From assembly GCF_008370495.1 (NCBI RefSeq), contig NZ_VTUX01000003.1:186001-250000 (forward strand): a stretch of DNA of 64,000 nt, written 5' to 3'. Each line of letters opens with the position of its first letter. The first letter of the stretch is position 1. The notes below the pieces were generated by a model that saw only the letters and a program-made list of their open reading frames with translations, was not told the DNA's origin and made no database searches. Of the stretch, positions 32,006 through 40,604 are shown piece after piece. Origin of the DNA: Pseudohalioglobus sediminis. GTDB lineage: Bacteria; Pseudomonadota; Gammaproteobacteria; Pseudomonadales; Halieaceae. Made by a program: the position numbers and the translations under genes.

Positions 32006-32205
32006 AGAAGCGCTATTTCATTCGCGAACTCGCTCTAAGAGATTTGGAGGAAATTTGGCTCTTTACCCTGTCGGGGTGGAGTCTAGAACAGGCTGATGCC
32101 TATACCAGTTCTATCCTTGCCCGCCTGAATTTGCTGGCCGACAACCCCAGCGTTGGCTACTATCCATTGAACAACTGGTTCGTAGCCACAATTGTGGCAA
32201 TTTAG
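32002..32205 (+). pseudogene. parE: ParE-family toxin, C-terminally truncated
   Basis: 67 residues from a GTG start overlapping the parD stop. The first 50 residues are a good ParE/RelE N-terminus (YFIRELALRDLEEIWLFTLSGWSLEQADAYTSSILARLNLLADNPSVG). The normal family length is about 95-100. The last third, with the basic core strands and the usual R-xx-xx-G-xx-xxFY motif, is missing and replaced by PLNNWFVATIVAI. The break coincides with a 14-bp match to the tRNA-Arg anticodon arm (32175-32188). Probably inactive. Confidence 0.75.
32175..32188. repeat. 14-bp copy of the tRNA-Arg anticodon arm at the parE break
   Basis: CTGGTTCGTAGCCA is identical to 42911-42924 inside the intact tRNA (anticodon stem and loop). 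It overlaps a 14-bp perfect palindrome (GCCACAATTGTGGC, 32185-32198). Probably an old or secondary attachment core. Confidence 0.65.
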
Positions 32206-32244
32206 ACCCTTGTAAATCGATCACCTGGATACGGCCCGCCCTCA

Positions 32245-32625
32245 TTACACCCCGTATCGACCCGTGTTCTCTAGTAGATACCCTACGGTTAAGCTTGAGG
32301 CCCCTCCTTTCCTTGGCACTTCTTTCAAGCCATTGTCGGTGGCGAGCTCGCTTTGAATACAGATAGGGAATCCTGCTGAGCTGCCGATGAGAATGTCACA
32401 TCAAGCCGCAACTACCCCCTACTCCCTCTTTGACTGCATCCTCCATAACAAATCTGCTCGTAAACTTTTTGGGAATTTCATAAAGACGCCGCTGTATCTT
32501 ATGCGACGAGGCACAAGGCATACACGAAGTGCTGCAGAATAGCTGTCTGTGAGCAGGGTAGCTGAAGTATTACCCTGCCCATGGGAGGAGGTGGTATTAC
32601 ATTGAAACTTTGCAATATCCGTCAT
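32245..32625 (-). pseudogene. Possible decayed ORF downstream of the P450 gene
   Basis: From an ATG at 32625, which overlaps the P450 stop (ATGA), a 68-codon frame runs to a stop at 32421. The same frame has another stop at 32403 and then stays open for 51 codons to 32245 (ends LLENTGRYGV). One frame broken by two closely spaced stops suggests a decayed gene or a non-coding element. No family recognised. Confidence 0.25.
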
Positions 32626-33857
32626 GACGCCACTTCAAGGGCCCCGACATCAACAGACATCGGTAGCTTTACCCAGCCGCTAAGTATCGGGACAGGAATT
32701 CGTTTACCATTCTCAAAATCCAGTTTCATATGAGGAAGTAGATCGATGAGCCATTCGAAAGCGACCTTCGCTTCAAGCCGTGCCAGCGCGGAGCCCATGC
32801 AAAAATGTATACCTTTCCCCAACGCTAGGTGATCTTTGTTGCGTCGATGCAGATCAAAAGTCTCTGGGGCTTCATAAGTATCAGCATCGAGATTCCCGGA
32901 GGAGAAAAGCAACCAAAGCGTATCACCCTTACTGATGTTTTTGCCTCTGAACTCAACATTTCTGGTTGCAATTCGAAAAAGGCCCATTACAGGGCCGTCA
33001 TAACGCAACATTTCTTCAACGAAATCAGAAATCAATGTCCTATCATTTCGCAAGTCCGCCAGCACATCGGGATGATTCAATAAGAACACTACCCCGTTGC
33101 TGATCAAGTTGGTCGTTGTTTCATTCCCTGCAAGCCACAGCAGTTTGCTTAAACCTAGTATTTCTTCTGTACGTAGATTCTCACCTTCCTCGGAAGCATC
33201 AAGCATGGCGCTGATAAGGGTATTTGCCTGTGGATTATGACGCGCCGCAGAGATGATTTCGCTCAAGCCTTCCGTCATCTCTTTACGTGAGCCGAGCTGC
33301 TGCTGAATGGAATACCCTTCTCCAGCACCAATGGCCAGGGAATCAGACCACATGCGCAAGCGATGACGTTCCTCCAACGGAATCCCCATCATCTGAGCAA
33401 TTACATACACCGGCAGCGGACTGGCAAAATCATCTACCAGATCCAGCGCTTCACCATTGCGAATTTTCTGGTGGAGTTCGTCCATTAGATTTGTGGCTAT
33501 TTCCACCACCGCTGGTTCCATTTCGGCGATGCGTTTTGGCGTGAAAGCCTTTGCAAACAGCGAACGAATTCTGGTGTGTTCTGGCGGATCATGCTGAATC
33601 AAGGGTAGGAAACCCATGCCGCCATTGTCATCGCGCTGTTCGCCGTCTTCTCCTGCTACGAGGCCCCCACCGGGTCCGGCTGCGGACGAGTATGTGTATG
33701 GGTCCTTGAGCATCTCGAGGATATCCTCATGCTTTGAAATAACCCAAAACCCATACTCCTGCGCATAGTAAACTGGATCGGTCTCTCGAAGATTCTTCCA
33801 AAAGGGTTGTGGCCGCGCAGCGTATTCTGCAGAGAGAAATGGAAATTCATTAGACAT
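32622..33857 (-). CDS. Cytochrome P450
   Basis: 411 residues, normal bacterial class I length, no membrane anchor. The I-helix oxygen-binding motif is LAGNETTTN (about 240), the K-helix ExxR is EEMLRYDGP (about 285) and the heme loop is LALGKGIHFCMGSALARLE (Cys ligand about 350). The heme loop has Leu where Phe is usual in FxxGxHxCxG. It would hydroxylate a small hydrophobic substrate using ferredoxin partners not encoded nearby. It is transcribed with the MarR gene, 69 bp downstream, and opposite to the efflux genes. Confidence 0.94.
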   Translation of the reverse strand: MSNEFPFLSAEYAARPQPFWKNLRETDPVYYAQEYGFWVISKHEDILEMLKDPYTYSSAAGPGGGLVAGEDGEQRDDNGGMGFLPLIQHDPPEHTRIRSLFAKAFTPKRIAEMEPAVVEIATNLMDELHQKIRNGEALDLVDDFASPLPVYVIAQMMGIPLEERHRLRMWSDSLAIGAGEGYSIQQQLGSRKEMTEGLSEIISAARHNPQANTLISAMLDASEEGENLRTEEILGLSKLLWLAGNETTTNLISNGVVFLLNHPDVLADLRNDRTLISDFVEEMLRYDGPVMGLFRIATRNVEFRGKNISKGDTLWLLFSSGNLDADTYEAPETFDLHRRNKDHLALGKGIHFCMGSALARLEAKVAFEWLIDLLPHMKLDFENGKRIPVPILSGWVKLPMSVDVGALEVAS

Positions 33858-33926
33858 GGTATATTTCTCCTATTCGGGACAACCACCCACCAAATCGGCT
33901 GGCATCTTGTCCAACTTCCAATACTC

Positions 33927-34388
33927 TCAGTTTTCCGACAGCAAATTCGCATGTACCAATTTGAGTAAACGGTAAAATTCCTTGGCCTCTTTAGCAGACA
34001 TGCCGCGCGTTGCCGCTCTGCCAATATCGCCTACCAGATCTTCAAGCGACTTCAGCATGGGGTCGATTTTATCCGTAAGGCGAACCATCTTCGCACGGCG
34101 ATCACTAGTATCCTGATGTCGCGCTATCCATCCCGCTGACTCTAGTCGGTCCACAACTTTGCCCAGTGGTGGTTTCGCCATCATCAGGGAATCGGCAATA
34201 CTAGTTTGCGTCTGCTCGCCGTTCATGTAGAGCAGGTAGAGCACCTGCCATTGTGTGCGAGTTAACCCCAAGTCCTTTACCTGCCTGTTAAAGAGCCGGG
34301 CGACCATCAAACTAATTTCGTGAATTAGCGTACTAACAGGCTGGTCTTGCCGCCTTGATTGTTGGCTTGCTATATCTTGCGTTGACAA
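33927..34388 (-). CDS. MarR-family transcriptional regulator
   Basis: 153 residues with a winged HTH: LTRTQWQVLYLLYMNGEQTQTSIADSLMMAKPPLGKVVDRLESAGWIARHQDTSDRRAKMVRLT (about 40-110), including the DxRxK-like wing (DTSDRRAKMV). It is divergent from the RND efflux genes and upstream of the P450 gene, so it probably represses both units and releases on binding a ligand that is pumped or oxidised. The 67-bp intergenic region carries AT-rich inverted repeats suited to a MarR dimer. Confidence 0.92.
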   Translation of the reverse strand: MSTQDIASQQSRRQDQPVSTLIHEISLMVARLFNRQVKDLGLTRTQWQVLYLLYMNGEQTQTSIADSLMMAKPPLGKVVDRLESAGWIARHQDTSDRRAKMVRLTDKIDPMLKSLEDLVGDIGRAATRGMSAKEAKEFYRLLKLVHANLLSEN

Positions 34389-34391
34389 TTT

Positions 34392-34413
34392 AGTTATCCT
34401 AGTTAATATAACT
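34392..34413. promoter_or_regulatory. MarR operator candidate
   Basis: AGTTAT (34392-34397) and ATAACT (34408-34413) are inverted arms around 10 bp, immediately upstream of the MarR start. Further TAGTTA-like half sites follow to 34432. The site lies in the divergent promoter region of MarR and the efflux operon. Confidence 0.5.
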
Positions 34414-34488
34414 ACAGTTAATATTTTAGTTGTAGGTATCGCGGTTTGTCAATTCATGATGCCTCTCGAACTAGTTGGTAGCGATAGT

Positions 34489-35610
34489 ATGCGTTACATC
34501 ATGCAGACCGTGGGACCCATTTTGGCCGCAGCGATACTCATGGGCTGCGATGGCGAACCCCAAAATGGCACAACCAGTACTGGGATTACTCCACAGCCCT
34601 CGTCACCCGTTGTAGTATCGATTACGAGTCCGGAAATAGCGGCATTATCTGAGCCTATTTTTGTTACCGGCACCATTCTCGCACGCCGCTCCACCAATAT
34701 TTCGCCGATGGTTGGTGGCCTCATCGAAGAAATCTATGTCAACGTTGGAAGCCGTGTTGAAGAAGGGCAGCCCTTGCTGCGTATGCGCCAGAAAGATTTC
34801 GAGATTAATGTCCTGCGTCTTTCTGAGGCTAAGCGCCTGGCAGAGGCAGAGTACAAAGACTCGGTACGCGATCTTGAAAACGCCATCGCACTCAGAGAGA
34901 AGCAAGCATTCTCTGTCGAGCAACTCGATGACAGGCGCACACAAGTTGAGGTATCGGCTGCGAAGCTCGGTATTGCAAGCGCTAATCTTGCCGAGGCGCA
35001 GAAGGAACTGGACGACTCAATAACCCGAGCACCCTACCGTGGCGTTATCACCCAGAGACATGTGGATGAAGGCGCATACGTCCCATCAATCATGCGCTCT
35101 GAGCACCCAGTCCTCCAAATCCAGGAGATTGATGTCATGGTGGCACTGGTGTTCGTGCCCGAAGTTTATTTAACTTCCATTCAGTTGGGTACGCTCGGAA
35201 GGGTTCACATACCGAGTATGAATCAAACCTATGAGTCGGAAGTGGCGCTGATCAACGATCGAATAGACCACAAAACTCGCACTATCGATGTAAGACTGGG
35301 AATACCAAATGTGGATTATGCGATCAAACCTGGGCTTTTCATTGAAGTCGAGCTGATGCCCATTTCAAGACAGGGGCTAATGTTATCACCCAACGCTACT
35401 ATGGGACTGGGAAGCAGCCGCTCTGTCCTGGTGGTTGAAGATGGCGTAGTTAGTCAACGCACAGTGCAAGTACGTGAGCTTAGTGATGGTCGGCTTGAGA
35501 TACTCCAGGGCGTAAGCTCAAATGCGATCCTTGTTGTAGGCCCCAGTATGCACAAGGTTTCTGATGGTTCACGGGTCACTATTTCAGAACATCCCTATGT
35601 GGATAGCTGA
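34489..35610 (+). CDS. RND efflux periplasmic adaptor (membrane fusion protein)
   Basis: 373 residues from the ATG at 34489; an ATG at 34456 would add an acidic leader. Lipoprotein signal with lipobox LMGC (about residue 19). Then come the lipoyl-like half (STNISPMVGGLIEEIYVNVGSRVEEGQPLLRM), a coiled-coil hairpin (LRLSEAKRLAEAEYKDSVRDLENAIALREKQ...), the returning lipoyl strand (SITRAPYRGVITQRHVDEGAYV) and beta-barrel/membrane-proximal domains. It links the RND pump to an outer-membrane channel; no TolC homologue is in the island. Its 3' end overlaps the permease start. Confidence 0.92.
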   Translation: MRYIMQTVGPILAAAILMGCDGEPQNGTTSTGITPQPSSPVVVSITSPEIAALSEPIFVTGTILARRSTNISPMVGGLIEEIYVNVGSRVEEGQPLLRMRQKDFEINVLRLSEAKRLAEAEYKDSVRDLENAIALREKQAFSVEQLDDRRTQVEVSAAKLGIASANLAEAQKELDDSITRAPYRGVITQRHVDEGAYVPSIMRSEHPVLQIQEIDVMVALVFVPEVYLTSIQLGTLGRVHIPSMNQTYESEVALINDRIDHKTRTIDVRLGIPNVDYAIKPGLFIEVELMPISRQGLMLSPNATMGLGSSRSVLVVEDGVVSQRTVQVRELSDGRLEILQGVSSNAILVVGPSMHKVSDGSRVTISEHPYVDS

Positions 35611-38600
35611 CCTCTGCATTCGCCGGCCAGTGCTGGCGATCATGATGACCGCTGCGCTCATGATGCTGGGCGTGGTCTCCATGGGTCGAATAAGCATCGA
35701 TCTGTTCCCGAGCGTTGAAGTGCCCATTGTAACGGTTGAAACAATACTCGAAGGAGCCTCTCCCAGCACGGTAGAGACAGAAGTTACCGAGAGGCTTGAA
35801 GAAGAGCTAATCGCTATATCTGGCGTCGATACAATGCGCTCGATTAGCGGTGACGGTTTTTCACAGATAATCCTTGAATTCGATATGGAGGAAAATCCCA
35901 ACCTGAAGGCCCAGGAGATACGGGACAAAATCAGTCAAACTCTGCCGCTTCTGCCTGACACAGTTAGTCAGCCTGTCGTCTCCATACTTGATCCGGATTC
36001 TGAACCCATTGTCTCGGTGATTGTATCCGGCCCCTGGCCAGTGGGTGAACTCACAGCCTTCGCCAAAGATGTCGTCAAAGAGCGTTTGCAGAGAGTACCT
36101 GGCGTTGGCAGCGTGATTCTTGTCGGGGGCCGCGAGCGGGAAGTACGCATCTGGTTGAAAGCCCCACAAATGCGGGGTTACGGCGTAATTGCGGCCGATG
36201 TAATCAGCGCTATCCAACGTGAGCATGCTGACATCCCTGGCGGCCGCCTGGATTACCACAGCGGGTCCACGGAACTGACCATCAAAACCATGGGCGAAGT
36301 AACCAGCTTAAAAGAGTTGGGTGAAATCATTATTTCTCGCGATGATAAGGCGATGGTGCGCTTGATAGATGTTGCCGAAGTTGAGGATGGTCTGGAGGAT
36401 GAACGCAGCTACGCGGAGCTAGATGGTAGAACAGGAGTAAGCCTCGAAATTCGCAAACAATCTGGAACCAATACCACCAGTATTGCCAAAGCAGTTAAGG
36501 CAGCGCTGACCAAACTTCAGACAGAAACACCAGCTGAAATCAACATTGTCACGGTAAGGGACAGTTCGCGATTTATCGGGTCCGCAGTGCGAGACGTGTC
36601 AAACGATATTTTGCTAGGCATCCTCCTGGTTGTCATTGTCACACTTTGCTTTTTACTCAGCGTACGCGCCACGCTAATTGTTGCAACCGCTATTCCAACG
36701 GCAATCATCGCTACTTTTTTCGCTTTCTACCTACTCGATTTTTCTATCAATATGGTATCGCTGATTGCCATATCACTGTGTGTCGGCCTGCTCGTAGACG
36801 ATGCCATAGTTGTGCTGGAATCTATACACCGCGAAGTTGAAGCTGGGCTCGACCTCAATGAAGCTGCTTCAACGGGCACGCGAAAAGTTGCCACTGCCGT
36901 CATCGCATCCACCCTTTGTGTGATGGCGGTGTTCTTGCCGATTTCCTTTACCACAGGTCTGGTTGGTGTGTTTTTCTATCAATACGGTGTCACCATTGCT
37001 GTGGCAGTAGCACTATCTCTGTTTGTTTCCGTTACCCTTACGCCTATGTTGAGCTCTCGTCTGCTCAAAAAAAGTTCCGGCCATAGAGGAATGTTTGCGC
37101 TACTGGATAAGGGCTATGTACTTCTGGAAACAACCTACGTTAAGGGCGTTCGCTTCGCACTTCGCGCTCGCTGGCTTGTTCTGCTGTTGGCCGCTGCCAC
37201 TGTCGGTATGGGTGTTTATAATGCGGGTCAGGTTCCCCTCTCATTTACGTCCGCAACTGATAGAAGCGAGTTTCTCGCCAAAGTCGAGCTTCCTCTGGGA
37301 ACCGGTCTTACCCAGGCCAAGCGTGTTGCCACTCAAGTGAGTAAAACTGTCAGTGACCTGGAACATATTGAATTGGTGTTCACTGTTATTGGCTCCGGCG
37401 CTCAGGCCAAGGCAAACGAACTATCATTCTATTTTGGTCTGTCGCCGAAACAACAAAGGAGCAGTCATCAGTATGAAGTGATGGATGACGTCCGCACAGC
37501 GCTCGCTTTGGCCATACCCGATGCCAAGCACATCTCTTTGACAGATGTGCCCTGGATATCCGGAGGAGGATTCTTTGGTGCCGACATGGAGATGGCTTTA
37601 AGCGGCGATGATTTAGAACAACTTCGAACATACGCGGATACTATCACGAGCCAGATGGAAGAATCTGGCCTCTTCAGGGATATCAAGTCCAGCTATGAGC
37701 CAGGCAAGCCTGAATTGCAGGTTACGATAAACCGGCGCAGGGCCGCTGATTTGGGCATTTCGGTTCGAGATATCGCCGCTACTGTTGGAGCCACGATGGG
37801 TGGTGTAGATGTTACAAGTTACGAAGAGTTCGGTAATCGCTATGACGTGCGCCTGAGATATGCAGAAACGTACCGCGACGAGATCGGAAAGTTTGACCTC
37901 ATTCAATTACGCGCGGCAGACAACAGCTTAATAGATTTCCGTAACGTCGCAGAGGTAAGCGTAACCAGTGGCCCGGCACAAATCGATCACTACAATCGGG
38001 CTCGAAAGATCGGTATTTCTGCAAACGCTCCCGCTGGGATCGCGACAGGCGAGCTGATGAAAAAAATGGATGAGATTATTAGTGATCTCGATATGGCTAC
38101 AGGATACGAGAGTTCATATCTAGGCACTTCAGAGCAAATCAATGATATTGTCGAGGCAATATTTTTTGCACTAACAATGTCGATGCTCAGTCTATACATG
38201 ATTCTGGCTAGTCAATTCAACAGCTATACTCAACCAGTAGTGATCATGCTTACCGCTCCGCTGTCTTTTGTGGGCGCATTCAGCTTGCTCGCATGGACTA
38301 ACTCCGAGCTTTCAGTCTTGACACAAATCGGTCTGGTCGCGCTGATGGGTCTGGTTATGAAAAACGGCATTCTTCTGGTGGACTATGCCAATCAGGCCAT
38401 AGAGCAAGGCCACAGCGCAGCGGAAGCTATGATCGAAGCGGCTCATTTACGCTTACGCCCAGTACTGATGACTGCGTTCTCTACCATATTCGGTATGATC
38501 CCTATAGCGCTGGCCACGTCTGATGGCGCTGAGTTACGCACTTCAATGGGTATACTCGTAATAGGCGGACTAATTTCCTCAACCGTGCTTACCTTATTTG

Positions 38601-38674
38601 TTGTTCCAGTGGTTTACACATTACTCGCCGACGCCGAAAGTCAGCTTGCCCGTCTATTAAAATCGGAAATCTGA
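35597..38674 (+). CDS. RND (AcrB/HAE1-like) efflux permease
   Basis: 1025 residues from the ATG at 35597, which begins the family-typical IADLCIRRPVLAIMMTAALMMLG; a start at 35564 is possible but less typical. Twelve membrane helices in two halves, with large periplasmic loops after TM1 and TM7. The proton-relay region in TM4 reads SLCVGLLVDDAIVVLESI (Asp-Asp). GLVMKNGILLVDYANQAI and RLRPVLMTAFSTIFGMIPIAL are HAE1 signatures. It is translationally coupled to the adaptor (14-bp overlap) and likely exports hydrophobic compounds. Confidence 0.95.
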   Translation: MWIADLCIRRPVLAIMMTAALMMLGVVSMGRISIDLFPSVEVPIVTVETILEGASPSTVETEVTERLEEELIAISGVDTMRSISGDGFSQIILEFDMEENPNLKAQEIRDKISQTLPLLPDTVSQPVVSILDPDSEPIVSVIVSGPWPVGELTAFAKDVVKERLQRVPGVGSVILVGGREREVRIWLKAPQMRGYGVIAADVISAIQREHADIPGGRLDYHSGSTELTIKTMGEVTSLKELGEIIISRDDKAMVRLIDVAEVEDGLEDERSYAELDGRTGVSLEIRKQSGTNTTSIAKAVKAALTKLQTETPAEINIVTVRDSSRFIGSAVRDVSNDILLGILLVVIVTLCFLLSVRATLIVATAIPTAIIATFFAFYLLDFSINMVSLIAISLCVGLLVDDAIVVLESIHREVEAGLDLNEAASTGTRKVATAVIASTLCVMAVFLPISFTTGLVGVFFYQYGVTIAVAVALSLFVSVTLTPMLSSRLLKKSSGHRGMFALLDKGYVLLETTYVKGVRFALRARWLVLLLAAATVGMGVYNAGQVPLSFTSATDRSEFLAKVELPLGTGLTQAKRVATQVSKTVSDLEHIELVFTVIGSGAQAKANELSFYFGLSPKQQRSSHQYEVMDDVRTALALAIPDAKHISLTDVPWISGGGFFGADMEMALSGDDLEQLRTYADTITSQMEESGLFRDIKSSYEPGKPELQVTINRRRAADLGISVRDIAATVGATMGGVDVTSYEEFGNRYDVRLRYAETYRDEIGKFDLIQLRAADNSLIDFRNVAEVSVTSGPAQIDHYNRARKIGISANAPAGIATGELMKKMDEIISDLDMATGYESSYLGTSEQINDIVEAIFFALTMSMLSLYMILASQFNSYTQPVVIMLTAPLSFVGAFSLLAWTNSELSVLTQIGLVALMGLVMKNGILLVDYANQAIEQGHSAAEAMIEAAHLRLRPVLMTAFSTIFGMIPIALATSDGAELRTSMGILVIGGLISSTVLTLFVVPVVYTLLADAESQLARLLKSEI

Positions 38675-38679
38675 ACAAG

Positions 38680-39147
38680 ATGGATGCACTCCAACTGGAA
38701 AAAGTTTACGAGTTGTTCAGCGCCGGGATCGGTGCTCACAGTGATATGTCACTGAAATTTGTTTCTACCGAGGAAAACCGAGTCGTATTGGAAATGCCTT
38801 TCCAGGAAAAGCATGCAACAGCGCACGAAAATGGTTCGTTGCACCCTGGCGCTCTGGCAGCCGCACTGGACAGTGCCTGCGGTTTCGTAGTCCTCCAAAG
38901 CCTCGCGGTGCCACAGGCCATTGCGACCATCAACCTGCGAATCGACCACATACATTCCGCCCCCGTAGGCACTGATGTTCGAATCCAGGCGGAGTGCTAC
39001 CAGCAGATTAACGGGTTTGCCTATGTCAGTGCATTCGCCAGCAGCCTGGACGGAAGAAAGATGTTGTGTAACGCGCAAGGTATTTTCAAAATTGGCAGCC
39101 CAGGTCCTGCCCTGGATCGAAGCTTGCTCTATCGACGAGGTGATTAA
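38680..39147 (+). CDS. PaaI-like hotdog-fold thioesterase
   Basis: 155 residues, 5 bp after the permease. The hotdog signature reads HENGSLHPGALAAALDSACGFVVLQSL, where the usual HGG is replaced by HPG, followed by INLRIDHIHSAP. PaaI-type enzymes hydrolyse acyl- or aryl-CoA thioesters. It is in the same transcript as the efflux genes and next to a second thioesterase. Confidence 0.85.
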   Translation: MDALQLEKVYELFSAGIGAHSDMSLKFVSTEENRVVLEMPFQEKHATAHENGSLHPGALAAALDSACGFVVLQSLAVPQAIATINLRIDHIHSAPVGTDVRIQAECYQQINGFAYVSAFASSLDGRKMLCNAQGIFKIGSPGPALDRSLLYRRGD

Positions 39148-39152
39148 TCAAG

Positions 39153-39554
39153 ATGGACAAACATCTACTCCAGTTTCTCGACGAGACGCCCTATGCGAAA
39201 AATTACGGGACCGAGCTTGTCAGATGCGAACCAGATGTCGAATGCCTGACTCCTTGGGCAGAGCATTTTACTGGTAACCCATTGTTGCAAGCGTGGCACG
39301 GAGGAGTAGTTGTAGGCGTTCTCGAGCTTACCGGTGCGTTGCAAACTTTAAAGGTATCAGCCGACGAAGTGTGCCCACTCCTATCAGCCAACATCAATTT
39401 TCTACGTCCCACCAAGGGTGATCTAGCCGTGCATACACGCGCTTACCTTGTTCGAAGTGGGAGGCAGATTCTGAATATCGATGTCATCGCCTGGCAAATC
39501 TCGCTGCAAGAGCCCACTGCTGCGGCAACACTGACTTTTGCAAGACGTAGTTAG
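39153..39554 (+). CDS. PaaI-like hotdog-fold thioesterase (second copy)
   Basis: 133 residues, 5 bp after the first thioesterase. The motif HGGVVVGVLELTGAL (about 48-62) carries the canonical HGG, followed by SANINFLRPTKGDL. It is diverged from its neighbour, so the two may form a heteromer or act on different acyl-CoAs. Last gene of the efflux/thioesterase unit. Confidence 0.87.
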   Translation: MDKHLLQFLDETPYAKNYGTELVRCEPDVECLTPWAEHFTGNPLLQAWHGGVVVGVLELTGALQTLKVSADEVCPLLSANINFLRPTKGDLAVHTRAYLVRSGRQILNIDVIAWQISLQEPTAAATLTFARRS

Positions 39555-40604
39555 TCACCATCCTTCTGTTCGATTTAACGCTAAATTCACGAAAAACCAC
39601 CCCGTACCGCCTGCGTTCCGGCGCGAGCTCATTAGCCGCTCGCCCGAGAGAATTCTCGGTAAGAGTCTGGAAGAACACTCTTCCCCCAAGGCAATGGTGG
39701 ATTTTTGCGGGTACAAATGTGCAGTTTTCGTCCGGCGTTGATAGGCTTTTCACAGCGGAGCATATCGTTTTCCGCATCAAAACCCCACGTCACTAAGGCG
39801 CGAAGCGAGTAGTGACGTGGGCAGCGCGCACATTGCGGCAATCTTGGCAACACCGAGGCTTAACGTCTTTTCAGGGGTGGTTACAGTGGAACCACCCCCT
39901 CAAAGGTGGATTGGGTCGTGTAGGCACAGTCAAATATGGCCAAAATTGCATTGCAGAGAGCTTTCAGGGCGTTTGATGGCAGCAAGTTTTCAGCTGCCGG
40001 GCAGAAACCACTCCCGATTCAGGTGAAGTTCTCTGTGACACGCGTATTCTGTGTTCCTATAATCGGCCCCAACACTGAATTTTGTCGCTGCCACTGCGCT
40101 TAAAGTGGCAAGGAAGACCCCACCTTGCGAAAGCGAACGGGGTAGGTGGATTCAGGTAGTTTTGGAATCTGCTGAACGCGTCACTCAGGACCCTTCTTGA
40201 CGCAACGGTCAGCGATGACCGGGTCCCTCTTCGAACTATCGCAGTGCCGCTTCGTCTGGGTACCGCACCTTCAAATCCCTCCCGCCTGGTACGGGGATCG
40301 GTTCCATAAGCGCTGTGGATGGCCGGGCATATATGCCGGCCTGAAAGACAGTTTCTTCAACCACGCAAACGCACTGGCGGTCAGTGCGCTCTGCTCAACT
40401 TAAAAAGGAGAAATCCACCACCAGCCTTTGGCTGGATGACCGTTGGTTTGCACGGGCCAGTTTTCTTGCGAAAACACACCGTGCTGTCTATGGCCAGACA
40501 CATTCAGGTCAACCGGGATTGGTGTCCCGTGATCGTACCGCTCGTCGGACCTGCGCAGCATTGTTGCCAGGTGATCAGAAACACTCACCGATGGAAACAA
40601 CACT
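39555..40604. other. 1-kb hairpin-rich non-coding stretch of the island
   Basis: No convincing gene. Perfect or near-perfect hairpins: 39644-39659 (6-bp stem), 39661-39682 (6 bp), 39784-39821 (12 bp), 39874-39898 (9 bp), 40089-40110 (7 bp), 40321-40341 (21-bp near-palindrome GGCCGGGCATATATGCCGGCC) and 40421-40435 (6 bp, 3-nt loop). It lies between cargo and integrases and may hold a small RNA, recombination or transfer signals, or remnants. Confidence 0.6.
39784..39821. repeat. 12-bp perfect inverted repeat
   Basis: CCCACGTCACTA (39784-39795) and TAGTGACGTGGG (39810-39821) with a 14-nt loop that can itself pair CGC/GCG around GAA. It is the most stable hairpin of the non-coding stretch. No T-tract, so not a simple terminator. 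Confidence 0.7.

Noticed and set aside
39555-40604. Possible integron attC-type sites among the hairpins
   Set aside because: No RYYYAAC/GTRRRRY core pair with the right spacing was found, and the recombinases are not the IntI type.
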